Shown here in pieces: positions 24,022-32,953 of a stretch of 42,256 bases of DNA. Position 1 is the first letter of the stretch; the number at the start of each line of letters is the position of its first letter. The stretch is taken from the IMG/VR virus record IMGVR_UViG_3300047497_000067, positions 1 through 42,256 of that record. The stretch is one strand, 5' to 3'. A program made the translations under genes and the position numbers. The notes below the pieces were generated by a model. The model was not told the DNA's origin. It did no database searches and saw only the letters and a program-made list of their open reading frames with translations. This stretch comes from a virus.

Positions 24022-24429
24022 ATGGCCTATGTAACCGTCGATGACCTGGTGCGCCGGTTCGGTGAGGTGGAAATCATCCGTCTCTCGACGCCGGCTGACC
24101 AGGACGTCGACGGCATCGTCCTGCCGGTGATCGAGCAGGCGGCCGAGGGCGCCAGCGCGGTCATGGATTCCTACATCCGCAAGCGGTATCGCACGCCGCT
24201 GGACGTGCCGCCTCCCGAGGTGGTGCAAAAATGCTGTGACATCGTTCGCTTCGAACTGGCCACCGGCGACGGCAAAACCTGCAGCGACGAAATACGGGCG
24301 CGTCAGAAGGACGCCATGGGGTGGCTACTGGAGATAGCCAGGGGCAACGTCCTGCTCGACCTGGAAGAAGTGTCGATCGGCGATGAAAGCTATGCCCAGG
24401 CTACCACACGCCGGGCGGTGTTCGAATGA
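24022..24429 (+). CDS. Mu gp36-like head-tail connector (DUF1320)
   Basis: This 135-residue helical protein contains YVTVDDLVRRFGEVEI, VMDSYIRKRYRTPL (about 48-61) and CCDIVRFELATGD (about 73-85), hallmarks of DUF1320. Proteins of this family form a connector ring below the portal. It overlaps the next gene by ATGA. Confidence 0.9.
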   Translation: MAYVTVDDLVRRFGEVEIIRLSTPADQDVDGIVLPVIEQAAEGASAVMDSYIRKRYRTPLDVPPPEVVQKCCDIVRFELATGDGKTCSDEIRARQKDAMGWLLEIARGNVLLDLEEVSIGDESYAQATTRRAVFE

Positions 24430-25019
24430 GCGGCACCCTTGGCACGGTCATCAAGCCAGGACCGCTGGAACGTGTCGGCCTGGGCATTGAAGAGCATCTC
24501 GGCCGTGTGTTCCCGGCCAACAGGTTCGCATTCGAATGGTTGCCGGCGAAAGTGACCAAATCGGTCTGGCAAAAGTTGATGCGGCGCGCGCCGGTGATCG
24601 GCCTTGGTTTCAATCGCATCGGCAATGTCGAGACGTCGAGCGGTTTCGGCGCGACAACCGAGTGGTCCGTATACCTCGCGGTTTCGAACGAACGATCGGC
24701 GAAGGACCGCCTGGTGGGCGACCCGCTGGGCATCGGGCTGCTGCCGATGATGGCCGTCGCCGGCGCGGTGCTGAACGGCAGGACGTTGCCGGACCTGGGC
24801 ACGATCAGTGTGCGCGAGATCACGCACGCCTTCACCGAGGATTTCGAGGACGACAGCGTGGCGATCGGCGCGCTGGAGCTGCATGTGAAGTTGGACATGG
24901 CGCCGATCAACGTCTTCGCGGGCGTGCCCGCCACGGCCATGACCGCCGACAGCTACCAGATCGAGTGGCTCAGCGGCGGCGAGGCCCTTCTGACAGACAT
25001 CATTGCGGGGGAACCATGA
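24426..25019 (+). CDS. Mu gp37-like protein (DUF1834)
   Basis: This 197-residue protein has the DUF1834 pattern: a short N-terminal helix, beta-rich centre (EWSVYLAVSNERS), LPMMAVAGAVLNGRT near 100-114 and a C-terminal beta region. It is located between connector and sheath genes, where gp37 of Mu acts in tail-head joining. It overlaps its neighbours by 4 bp on both sides. Confidence 0.88.
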   Translation: MSGTLGTVIKPGPLERVGLGIEEHLGRVFPANRFAFEWLPAKVTKSVWQKLMRRAPVIGLGFNRIGNVETSSGFGATTEWSVYLAVSNERSAKDRLVGDPLGIGLLPMMAVAGAVLNGRTLPDLGTISVREITHAFTEDFEDDSVAIGALELHVKLDMAPINVFAGVPATAMTADSYQIEWLSGGEALLTDIIAGEP

Positions 25020-25321
25020 AACGCATTTGGGTTCAGCCTGGCGACAAGGACCGGCGCGTGCCGGATGAGCAGCATCCGGGAACGTATTTCCCGCAGGGCG
25101 TGCCGCAACTCGTCCGGCTCACGCAATACATCCAGAACCGGTTGGACCAAAAGGACCTGGTCGAGGTGGATGATCCAGGTCCGGCCGACGCAAGAGCCGA
25201 AGAGGCACCTGCCGCGCCAGCCCAGGTCGTCGCCGATGCCAAGCCGATCGATACGGCGGCGACCAAAGCGGTTCCGGCCGCTGCCGAAGTCGCCGCGGTC
25301 AAGTCTGAAGGGAAGAGCTAA
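25016..25321 (+). CDS. Mu gp38-like protein (DUF2635)
   Basis: This is a 101-residue protein. WVQPGDKDRRVPDEQ (about 5-19), then YFPQGVPQLVRLTQYIQNRL, is the DUF2635 core. An Ala/Pro/Glu-rich tail of about 50 residues is added, longer than in Mu. The ATG is 5 bases after GGGGGAA and overlaps the gp37 stop. Role unknown; probably tail assembly. Confidence 0.85.
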   Translation: MKRIWVQPGDKDRRVPDEQHPGTYFPQGVPQLVRLTQYIQNRLDQKDLVEVDDPGPADARAEEAPAAPAQVVADAKPIDTAATKAVPAAAEVAAVKSEGKS

Positions 25322-26841
25322 TGTCGGGCTCGCAATCCAACACCAACGCGCCGCCGACCATCGATTTCAGCGAGATCCCGGCGAACTGGCAGGTTCCAGG
25401 ATCCAACATCGAGGTGAAGGCCGGCTACGGCAGCCTTGGCCTGCTGCCGTTCCCCGCCCGTATCCTGGTGATCGGCCAGCTCGGGCCGGGCTCCACTGCC
25501 GCGGCTGGCGTCATCATTACCAACGTGACGAGCGCGCTGAGCGTGCGCGGCCTGGTCGGCCCCGGCAGCATGCTGGATCGCATGCTGACCTTGCTGCTGC
25601 CGGTCAGCGGCGATGTCCCGGTTGATGTTCTTCCGATCGCGGACGCCAACAGCTCGACGGCGGCGCAATGGGCAATCTTGGCGTCGGGGACGGTTTCAAG
25701 CGCCAGCGGCGGCACGTTAGCCTTCAACGTCGCGGGCACCCGCGTGACGCAAGGCTGTCTGCCGGGTGACACAGCCGCAACCGACGCAACGGAACTGGCC
25801 GCTTCCATCAACGCCAACCCGCTTCTGCCCGTCACGGCCGTCTGGACAGGCCCGACCGGTCTTGTGACCGTCACGGCAAAGAACAAAGGTCTCGCGGGCA
25901 ACGATATTCTGATCGTTCCCAATCCGCTGCCGGGCGACACGACGCCGCCAGGGCTCACGGTCACTGTCACGCAAACGGTGCAGGGCGCCACGAACCCGGC
26001 GCTGAGCGGGCTTCTGACGGCCTTCAGCAACGCCTGGTACACGGACATCGTGATGCCCTGGCAGGACAGCGCCAACGTCGCGTCCGCCTTGGCGGAATCC
26101 GAACGCCGTTTCCTGGCGATGATCCGCAAGGATGTCCGGATCCATTATGGGATCACCGGGACCTACAGCCAGCAGCTCTCGGCGGCCGCCAACGCCAATG
26201 GGCGTTTCCTGTATGCCAGCCCGATGTATCTGCCGCAGACGGAACCCTATGTCATCGCGGCGGTAGCGGCTGGCATTTGCGCAAGCCAGCTGACGAACGA
26301 CCCGTCGCTGCAGCTGGACCAGATCGCCATGCCGGGCGTGGTCGGCCCGATGCCCGCCAACTTGCCCGACGACAACGAAAAGCAGATGCTGCTGGTCGGC
26401 GGCTGCAGTGTGTTCCGGGTCGAGCGCAACGGCACCGTCACGATGGAACGCTACGTTTCCACCTATACGACCAACGCCCAGGGCATGGCGGATACGGCAT
26501 GGCACGATGTCATGGAACAGGCCGTCGCCAGTCGCATCCGTTATGACTGGCGGGTTTATTTCCGGACGCTCTACCCGGCGAACAAGCTGGCGCCGGACGG
26601 CAGCCTGGCGGCGCAGAACGCCAACGTCGTCACCCCCAAGCGGGCGGCGGCGTCCTGGGCAGCCAGGCTGACCTTCTACGCCAGGCTTGGCTGGGTGGTG
26701 AACGAAGCCGCCGATGCGCAGACGTCTTCGTCGACGTTCCAGATCGACCCGAACGATCCGAACACGCTGCAATACCAGCTGTATTACACCCGCATCGGCA
26801 ACCTGATCGACGATGCGGGCCAGCTGATCTTCAACCAATAG
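25321..26841 (+). CDS. L: contractile tail sheath protein gpL
   Basis: This is a 506-residue protein (Mu gpL 495). It starts with SEIPANWQVPG and YGSLGLLPFPARILVIGQLG in two parts, and has a C-terminal sheath domain with ARLTFYARLGWVVN and LQYQLYYTRIGNLID near the end. It makes the contractile sheath and so shows a myovirus tail. It starts on the gp38 stop. Confidence 0.95.
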   Translation: MSGSQSNTNAPPTIDFSEIPANWQVPGSNIEVKAGYGSLGLLPFPARILVIGQLGPGSTAAAGVIITNVTSALSVRGLVGPGSMLDRMLTLLLPVSGDVPVDVLPIADANSSTAAQWAILASGTVSSASGGTLAFNVAGTRVTQGCLPGDTAATDATELAASINANPLLPVTAVWTGPTGLVTVTAKNKGLAGNDILIVPNPLPGDTTPPGLTVTVTQTVQGATNPALSGLLTAFSNAWYTDIVMPWQDSANVASALAESERRFLAMIRKDVRIHYGITGTYSQQLSAAANANGRFLYASPMYLPQTEPYVIAAVAAGICASQLTNDPSLQLDQIAMPGVVGPMPANLPDDNEKQMLLVGGCSVFRVERNGTVTMERYVSTYTTNAQGMADTAWHDVMEQAVASRIRYDWRVYFRTLYPANKLAPDGSLAAQNANVVTPKRAAASWAARLTFYARLGWVVNEAADAQTSSSTFQIDPNDPNTLQYQLYYTRIGNLIDDAGQLIFNQ

Positions 26842-26854
26842 CGGAGGCGCAGCC

Positions 26855-27214
26855 ATGCTGCTGGGCATCATCGACGCCATCTGGGGCGGGACGAACATTC
26901 CGCTCAAGCCAGGCTCAACCGTGGACCTCGGCGGCGTCGTTTCGATGCCGCAAGTCGTTGGCACAAACATCGACTACAGCAACAAGATGACCGAGAGCAC
27001 GGTCACGCTGAAGGTCGCCGTGAAGAAGGGGATGTCGATTACCGGCACATTCCCGTCTGGTGTGCAGCAGGAGCTGCAGATCCAGTGCGACACGGGTCAG
27101 TCCTTCACCTGGCCCGATGCGTTCCGCAGCGACAAGATCAAGCTCACCACCGGCGAGGATGCCGAGGCCGAGGTGACCTTGAACGCCGGAACGCCTACGG
27201 AGCTGGTGGCATAA
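26855..27214 (+). CDS. M: tail tube protein gpM
   Basis: This is a 119-residue protein (Mu gpM 118). TVTLKVAVKKGMSITG and DTGQSFTWPDAF fit the phage tail tube family of Mu-like phages. It forms the inner tube inside the sheath. The start follows GGAGG by 8 bases; its stop overlaps the next ATG (ATAATG). Confidence 0.93.
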   Translation: MLLGIIDAIWGGTNIPLKPGSTVDLGGVVSMPQVVGTNIDYSNKMTESTVTLKVAVKKGMSITGTFPSGVQQELQIQCDTGQSFTWPDAFRSDKIKLTTGEDAEAEVTLNAGTPTELVA

Positions 27215-27906
27215 TGGAACCGCGCGAAATCATCGTCGGCGATCCGCAGCCGGATCTTTCGCTGCCGATCCTGCAGGAGGACCTGGCGCTCGACCTGCCG
27301 TCAAACGCGGTGCTGAACCCGGACGGCACCGTCACCGTCACCTTCGATTATCCAGCTGTGCTGAAGTTTCGCCAGGTCGGATCGGAAGCGATCGCGCGGG
27401 AGGAGACCATCGCGTCGTTGACGCTGCGCCGCCTGAGCGGCGTGGACGTGCGGAAGATGATCGCGGCGAAGAACCCGACCACCATGGCACTGGCGCTATC
27501 GTCCGGTCTCAGCCTCGGCAAGCTGTCGCTGCTGCAGCAAAGGATGGACGCCCGCGACGAGGCCTCGGCCAACGACGTCGTCGACCAGATGCTGGGCGGC
27601 CTGAAGATGGGGCTGCCGGACCATGCGACCGATACCGAGGACGGCGTCACGCTGCCCTTGCGTGTCCCGGCCGTCGCCGGCGACGGAACAGTGTTCAACG
27701 AACTGAAGTTCGGCCGTTTGACGGCGGCGCAGCGGCGCCAGGCGGCAGAGGCGGCGAACATTCTGGACTGGGGAATGGCGCTTGCCACCGGGATGACCCC
27801 GAAACAGGCCCAGGAACTGGTGGACGGAATGGATGGCGCGGACGCCATGGCCGTGAACATGGCGGTCCTTTTTTTGTTGGGGAGTGGCCGAAGGACTGGT
27901 CGGTAA
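27214..27906 (+). CDS. tail assembly chaperone gp41
   Basis: This is a 230-residue protein. The FluMu gp41 features are a beta N-terminal part (NPDGTVTVTFDYPAVLKF, about 37-54), LRRLSGVDVRKMIAAK (about 71-86) and a helical C terminus. ATG 27214 overlaps the tube stop. The last 10 codons after the T-run at 27869-27875 are an alternative to a -1 shifted extension that continues into the gp42-type frame. Confidence 0.88.
   Translation: MEPREIIVGDPQPDLSLPILQEDLALDLPSNAVLNPDGTVTVTFDYPAVLKFRQVGSEAIAREETIASLTLRRLSGVDVRKMIAAKNPTTMALALSSGLSLGKLSLLQQRMDARDEASANDVVDQMLGGLKMGLPDHATDTEDGVTLPLRVPAVAGDGTVFNELKFGRLTAAQRRQAAEAANILDWGMALATGMTPKQAQELVDGMDGADAMAVNMAVLFLLGSGRRTGR
27869..27876 (+). promoter_or_regulatory. 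-1 ribosomal frameshift site
   Basis: A T7 run followed by G reads in the gp41 frame as T-TTT-TTG, a canonical slippery heptamer. Slipping back one base continues in an open frame for 53 codons, whereas the unshifted frame stops at 27906. Tail assembly chaperones of long-tailed phages commonly use such a shift. Confidence 0.8.
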
Positions 27907-28037
27907 TCCTGGCGGCCATTGCCTATAACACCGGTTTCACCAAGACAGAGCTTGAGGGTCTGACGCTACAGGAGATGCGTTACTGGCACTCGGCGATTGG
28001 CGAGCATCTTAAACGAAGGGAGCCACGCCGCCGATGA
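27876..28037 (+). CDS. gp42-type tail assembly chaperone extension (-1 frame)
   Basis: This frame opens after the slippery T-run and ends at TGA 28035-28037. It encodes VGEWPKDWSVILAAIAYNTG, then TKTELEGLTLQEMRYWHSAI, the pattern of the downstream chaperone (T) part: Trp-rich start, GF/TG turn and EM-RYW helix. It has no usable start of its own, so it is made only as a gp41-gp42 fusion of about 274 residues. The fusion would bind the tape measure during tail assembly. Its stop overlaps the tape-measure ATG (ATGA). Confidence 0.82.
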   Translation, partial: VGEWPKDWSVILAAIAYNTGFTKTELEGLTLQEMRYWHSAIGEHLKRREPRRR

Positions 28038-29902
28038 GTGGAGCGCTGAAAGCATCCTTCACCCTCACGCTGGAAGACAAGCTCTCCAGCGGGCTGAAGG
28101 AAATCAAAAGCGCGCTGCAGGACCTTCGTGACGTCGGCAAGGACCTGACGTTGGGCAAGCTGGATGGCGGCCGGGCGGTTGAATCCATCCGAACGGTGAC
28201 CCGCGAAGTGAAGGCCCTGACTGGCAGCTTCGATATGCTTCAGGCCACGGCGTCGCGTGCGTGGAACGGTATCAAGAACGCATCGCGCCCGGTGATGAAC
28301 TGGGGTGCGAAGACGTTCGGGCCGCAAAGCAGGCTCGGCGTGTTTGCCGCGGCGGCGGCGGGATATTCGGTGGTCGAACCGATTAGATCTTATGCCGCGT
28401 TCCAGAACATCGCGTTGCACAGCGCCATCACAAAAGGACTGTCTGGTCCGGCCGCCACGGCGGAGGCCAACCGGCTGATGCGGCTGTTCCAGACCGATGC
28501 GCTTGCCACGGGACAATCCAGCACCAGCATCGGTCAGGCATATCAGGATCTGATCCAGACGGGCATGTCGTCGGAGTTGGCGGAAAAGTTGCTGCCGATC
28601 CATTCGCGTGCGGCCACGGCCTATAACATTTCGCCCGAGGCGTTGGGCCACGCGGTGTTCGCCCTGTCCGATAGTTTCAAGATCGGCGAAGGCGACATGG
28701 GCGGCGCACTGGCGTCGATGGCTCTGGCCTCAAAGGAAGGCCGGTTCAAGGTCGAAGACTTCAGCCGGTTCTTGCCCTCGATCGGCGCCAATATGGCCAA
28801 GCTGGGAATGACCGGTCGTGGATCCGCAGACCTCGCATTCGCGGCGCTCGAAACGGTGATGAAGAACAGCGCCGATCCAGGATCCGGCGCGGCCAACTTC
28901 ACCGACTTCCTGAACTATCTGACATCCCCCCACGCCGCCCGATCTTTCGCGCTCGATAGCCGTGGCATGGCGCCGGAGACCCGCGCCATTCTGAACCAAT
29001 ATGGCATCCGCGGCATCAACATGCCGAAGCTGCTGGAAAACGCGCGCAAGCTGAACATCGACCCGATCTCGGCCGTCATCGGAACGTTGCAGGCGAAAGT
29101 GAAAAACCTGCCGCCAGAAGTCTTGGCGGAGGTTTTGGGAGCTTTCTTCACCAACCAGCAGTCGCGTGACGCGGCCCTGGCGATGCTGTTGCATGCCCCT
29201 GACCTGGTGAACATGCGCGGCCATCTCGCCGGCGCCGACAGCAATATGCTTGGAAGGGATTTCGATACCGGCTTCAACGCCCCCCAGGTGCAACTGCAGG
29301 TCATGCACGAAAACCTGGATCAGTTGGAAAACCGGTTGGGCCAAGGGTTCTCCCCGCTGATCGGACCGTTGAACACTGCTCTTGAAGGAGTGCTGAGCGG
29401 TATCAAAGCGCTCGACGATCATCTGCCAGGCCTTGGAGACGCGGTGATTTCCGTCACGGGAGCGCTGCTCGCCGCCGCCGCTGCCATCGGCGCAATCGGG
29501 TTCGTCGCGCCGGCGTTCAAAGCTGGCGGCGCACTTTTGGGCGGCGTCGTTGGCGGGGGCGCCAGGCTGCTGGGTGGACTGGCGGCTGCCAATCCGTTGG
29601 GAGCCCTGGCGATCGGCACGGGCCTCGTCCTGAAGCTTGGTTCCGACGCCGAAACGCCGGAAAACCGCAAGGCACTCGATCAGCTCGCGAAAGAGAGGCA
29701 GAGCCTGGAAGGCGGTCCGCAAGGTCAGACCTATGACGGTTTCAACGTCGACGGCACGCCAAAGTCGTCGCCTGCTCCGGCGGAGCCCGCCAAGGCGGAG
29801 CTGACCATCCGCACGGAACCGGGCACCACCGCGACCGTCAACAGCGCGTCGCCGGGGTTGAAGGTGACGATCAACCCTGGGCAGTCGGTCAACAAGCCAT
29901 GA
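28034..29902 (+). CDS. tail tape measure protein
   Basis: This 622-residue protein fixes tail length and passes DNA through the membrane. An N-terminal coiled coil (SSGLKEIKSALQDLRD, about 18-33) is followed by a TP901-like tape-measure domain (about 90-420). Hydrophobic Gly/Ala-rich segments at about 470-540 (LLAAAAAIGAIGFVAP, then GGVVGGGARLLGGLAA) are predicted membrane-active. The C-terminal Pro/Thr-rich beta tail is unusual for a tape measure. Confidence 0.92.
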   Translation: MSGALKASFTLTLEDKLSSGLKEIKSALQDLRDVGKDLTLGKLDGGRAVESIRTVTREVKALTGSFDMLQATASRAWNGIKNASRPVMNWGAKTFGPQSRLGVFAAAAAGYSVVEPIRSYAAFQNIALHSAITKGLSGPAATAEANRLMRLFQTDALATGQSSTSIGQAYQDLIQTGMSSELAEKLLPIHSRAATAYNISPEALGHAVFALSDSFKIGEGDMGGALASMALASKEGRFKVEDFSRFLPSIGANMAKLGMTGRGSADLAFAALETVMKNSADPGSGAANFTDFLNYLTSPHAARSFALDSRGMAPETRAILNQYGIRGINMPKLLENARKLNIDPISAVIGTLQAKVKNLPPEVLAEVLGAFFTNQQSRDAALAMLLHAPDLVNMRGHLAGADSNMLGRDFDTGFNAPQVQLQVMHENLDQLENRLGQGFSPLIGPLNTALEGVLSGIKALDDHLPGLGDAVISVTGALLAAAAAIGAIGFVAPAFKAGGALLGGVVGGGARLLGGLAAANPLGALAIGTGLVLKLGSDAETPENRKALDQLAKERQSLEGGPQGQTYDGFNVDGTPKSSPAPAEPAKAELTIRTEPGTTATVNSASPGLKVTINPGQSVNKP

Positions 29903-31200
29903 GTCTGTTCAGCATCATCGGGCTGTATGAGGAGCTGCTGCTGGAAGGCAGCTATCGCGGAATCGGTTTCGCCTATGTTTCCTCCGAAGACGAACCCGGC
30001 CGACGTATCCTTGCCTTCCTATTCCCAGGCCAGGATGTCACCGACTTTCAGGATGTCGGACAATGGGACGGCGATATCGTCGTCAATGGCATCCTTTCCG
30101 GCGACGACTACGCGCACCAGGCCGATCGGCTGCGCACGGCGTTTCAGACGCCTGGTCCGGCCACCCTGGTCCATCCCTGGCTGGGGACGCTGCAGGTGGA
30201 GCTGGCGCCGAACCGGCAGCCACGCATCCGGTTCGACCATGAAACGCTGCGGATCTGCACCTTCACATTAGTGGTGCGCCGATATACGCCACGCCAGCCG
30301 CCGGCGGTCGACACGCTGCAGGCGCTGCTGGACGGGCTGTCGGATCTCCGCACCCAAGCCTATGCGCTGCTGGCATCCGTCCTGGCGCCCGTGGCGCTCA
30401 CGCTGTCGTCCGTCACCCAGGTCGAAGCGCTCGCCGGCGAGATCTTCACCACCTTCAGCACGCTGGTCCAATCGGTGGTAAACCCCGATGTCCTTGGCGT
30501 CCTGGCCGGCCCGCTGGCGGCGCTGGGCACGATCGGCGACCTGACGCCCGATGACACCTATGCGGGCAATGTCGGCGCCATGCTGGCAGCCCCCAGCGCG
30601 GCGGTGGCCGCCACCAGCATGCCGCTGATCCCGGCGGCCGTCGCGCCAGGCGGCAGTGTCACCACCCCTACGCCCGTCGACGCCGTCACCACCACGAACC
30701 TGCTGCTGTCGGCCATAACCGCGACCGGCGCCACGACACTGACCTCGGCGCCGATCGTCATCCCGCCCGGCCCGTCGCTGATCCTCTGCGCCCAGACGTT
30801 GATACTGGCGGACGCCATCACGACGGCATCGGACATCGCGTTCGACAGCGCCCAGGGCGCCGTGACCTGGCGCGATACCATCGCCGCCGCACTCGATGCC
30901 GCCGCCTCGGCCGCCGCCGCCCAGGCACCGTCCTACCCCGCCGCGGCGGCCATTCTCTGGCAATCCCTGACGCGGTGCCGGGCGGCCTGGATGGCGGATA
31001 TGAATGCGCTGATCGGTCGGCTGCCCAGCGTGGCGACGTTCACGCCGCCGGCGACGGTGCCGATCTGGCTGGTCGCGCAATACCTCTCGGGTGACGATCC
31101 CAGCACCGTCGTCGCGACCTATATGGACCTGGTCCGGCGGAACGACATTTTCCATCCGGGGATCCCGCCGGCAGGGCCGCTGGAGATCCTGGTGGCATGA
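29899..31200 (+). CDS. N: Mu gpN-like DNA circularisation/baseplate protein
   Basis: This is a 433-residue protein. The N-terminal domain (about 1-135) is conserved: ELLLEGSYRGIGFAYVSSED, then HPWLGTLQV and LRICTFTLVV. The centre is very Ala/Thr-rich and low-complexity. A C-terminal helical domain (AEYLSGDDPSTVV-like, here VAQYLSGDDPSTVV) ends it. gpN of Mu is a baseplate or circulation protein. It overlaps both neighbours by 4 bp. Confidence 0.9.
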   Translation: MSLFSIIGLYEELLLEGSYRGIGFAYVSSEDEPGRRILAFLFPGQDVTDFQDVGQWDGDIVVNGILSGDDYAHQADRLRTAFQTPGPATLVHPWLGTLQVELAPNRQPRIRFDHETLRICTFTLVVRRYTPRQPPAVDTLQALLDGLSDLRTQAYALLASVLAPVALTLSSVTQVEALAGEIFTTFSTLVQSVVNPDVLGVLAGPLAALGTIGDLTPDDTYAGNVGAMLAAPSAAVAATSMPLIPAAVAPGGSVTTPTPVDAVTTTNLLLSAITATGATTLTSAPIVIPPGPSLILCAQTLILADAITTASDIAFDSAQGAVTWRDTIAAALDAAASAAAAQAPSYPAAAAILWQSLTRCRAAWMADMNALIGRLPSVATFTPPATVPIWLVAQYLSGDDPSTVVATYMDLVRRNDIFHPGIPPAGPLEILVA

Positions 31201-32399
31201 ACCTGATTTCCGTCAAGATCGCCGACCAGACCTTCACCCAGATCGTGGCCATGCAGGTCGAGCGGGATCTGCAGGAGATCGCCGGCACGTTCGAACTGAC
31301 GATCGTCGATGAAGCACGATTGAAGGCCTGCCTGCCCAACGCCATTGGCATTCCCACCACGAATGCTCCGGTCAAGGCGGGACAGCCCATCACAATAATG
31401 GTGGATGCCGAACCGATCCTGGTGGGCTGGATCGAACGGCCCCGGCTGATCTGGAAATCGGGTCAGATCGGGATGGTGGTGCGTGGCCGGGACAAGACGG
31501 GCGACCTGGTCGAGTGCGCGGCGCTCCCCACCGGTCCGACTGAGTTCCATGGCCTGGATCTTCTGGCGGTCGCCAACAAGGTTTGCTCCCCCTTTGGTAT
31601 TCCGGTGAAGAAGGACGTCGATATCGGCGCGCCGTTCGAACGGCTTTCCAAGTTCAAGCACCAGACGGCCTTGACGTTCCTGGAGAGTGCTTCCCGCCAG
31701 CGGTCTGTGCTGCTGACCAGCGACGGGGTCGGCGGCCTGGTGCTGACCAGGGGCGGTTCGACCCGAGCGCCGTCGGACCTCGTGATCGGCGATAATATCC
31801 AAGAGGTCGACGCCGAGTTCGACTGGACGCATCGTTTCAGTCACTACTACGTCACCCAGGATAGCGCGAAGGTCCGCACGGGCAGTCCGGCGCTGGACAG
31901 CACCGTTGTTCCGCTTGGAAGCACCACTGTTTCGTCCACCCCTGGGAATGCCAGTGCCGCGGAGGCGCCGTCGATCGGCGCCGTCGGGTTGGCCATCGAT
32001 CCAGAGGTCACCCGCTATCGGCCGACAGTCCGTTTAACACGCTCTCAGAGCGGTATGAGCACGGTCCAAGAGCAGGCTGAATGGATGGCGCGCGTCTCCA
32101 AGGGACAGAGCGAGCAAATCAAGCTGACCGCCCTGGAATACCGCACCGGCCCGAAGAACACGCTGTGGCGGCCGAACCAGGTGGCCAACGTGTCGGAACC
32201 CTATTCCGGGCTCAACAAGGACATGCTGATCGCCGGCGTGCGGTTCGTGCTCGATGAACAGGGGCGGAGGACCATCATGCGCATCTGTGGTGTGACCGCC
32301 TATGACCGCATCAACGAAGCTGATCGGCACCGCGGTCATAAGCAGCAGACGGGCAAGCAAGCCTTGGACAGCACACCGCGACAGATTCAGGTGCCCTGA
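31197..32399 (+). CDS. P: Mu gpP-like baseplate hub protein
   Basis: This is a 400-residue protein (Mu gpP 379). It has the late-control gpD-like hub fold: MNLISVKIADQTFTQI at the start, VRGRDKTGDLVECAA (about 98-112), TFLESASRQRSVLLTSD near 160, and PNQVANVSEPYSGL near 325. It forms the trimeric hub above the spike. Its stop shares a base with the gp45 ATG. Confidence 0.92.
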   Translation: MNLISVKIADQTFTQIVAMQVERDLQEIAGTFELTIVDEARLKACLPNAIGIPTTNAPVKAGQPITIMVDAEPILVGWIERPRLIWKSGQIGMVVRGRDKTGDLVECAALPTGPTEFHGLDLLAVANKVCSPFGIPVKKDVDIGAPFERLSKFKHQTALTFLESASRQRSVLLTSDGVGGLVLTRGGSTRAPSDLVIGDNIQEVDAEFDWTHRFSHYYVTQDSAKVRTGSPALDSTVVPLGSTTVSSTPGNASAAEAPSIGAVGLAIDPEVTRYRPTVRLTRSQSGMSTVQEQAEWMARVSKGQSEQIKLTALEYRTGPKNTLWRPNQVANVSEPYSGLNKDMLIAGVRFVLDEQGRRTIMRICGVTAYDRINEADRHRGHKQQTGKQALDSTPRQIQVP

Positions 32400-32899
32400 T
32401 GAGCGACGACGTCTACGACCCCAGAGCGATCGTCCGGCGGGGCTTGGTGCTGGGGATCGATGACACCGGTCCGGTTCAGACCGCGACGGTGCAGACTTCG
32501 GACGGTGATATCTACTCGGGCATCGAGGTCTATCAGGCCGCGGGAGACGCCGGCGTTGCACCCGTCGACGGTGCGATCGTTATACTCCTCGCTATCGGCG
32601 GCGACCCGGCGAATTTGGTGGCGCTGATCTCCAACCCATCAAGCCGGCTGGGCAAAATGGGCTTCGGCGACAAGGGCATCTACGCCGCCGACGGGACACG
32701 CGTCGTGGCCCAGGCCAGTGGCACCGTCGCGGCAATCGCGGGTCTGACCATCAACCTGATCGCGCCGAACATCACGTTGCAGGCGACGGGTGCCGTCGTC
32801 ATCGACGGCCCCGGCGGCATCACGCTGAACGGGTCGACGACTGTGAATGGACCGCTGCAGGTCGACGGCAACATCCATGCGACGGGCACCATCACCTAA
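32399..32899 (+). CDS. gp45-like baseplate spike protein
   Basis: This is a 166-residue protein (Mu gp45 197). An N-terminal OB-fold (GLVLGIDDTGPVQTATVQT) is followed by a beta-helical spike of short repeats (INLIAPNITLQATGAVVIDG, then TLNGSTTVNGPLQVDG). The C terminus GNIHATGTIT lacks a visible HxH iron-binding tip. It is the cell-puncturing tip. It is the last gene of the second late block; a palindrome starts right after its stop. Confidence 0.92.
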   Translation: MSDDVYDPRAIVRRGLVLGIDDTGPVQTATVQTSDGDIYSGIEVYQAAGDAGVAPVDGAIVILLAIGGDPANLVALISNPSSRLGKMGFGDKGIYAADGTRVVAQASGTVAAIAGLTINLIAPNITLQATGAVVIDGPGGITLNGSTTVNGPLQVDGNIHATGTIT

Positions 32900-32919
32900 C
32901 AGGTATCGCCCGATACCTG
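32900..32919. promoter_or_regulatory. late-control palindrome, copy 3
   Basis: CAGGTATCG-CC-CGATACCTG has perfect 9-bp arms, identical in both arms to copy 2. It begins at the base after the gp45 stop and ends 34 bases before the gp46 ATG, the only sizeable gap within tens of genes of tightly packed tail DNA. It is likely the promoter control site of the third late block. Confidence 0.78.
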
Positions 32920-32953
32920 ATGTTGGCCTTCGCGCGCGCGCATCCTCTGCGCC

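Noticed and set aside
22627-24228. Minus-strand open frame of 533 codons across the capsid gene region
   Set aside because: It is a shadow of the decoration, capsid and gp35 genes, is Arg/His-rich as expected from reversed codons, and has no motif.
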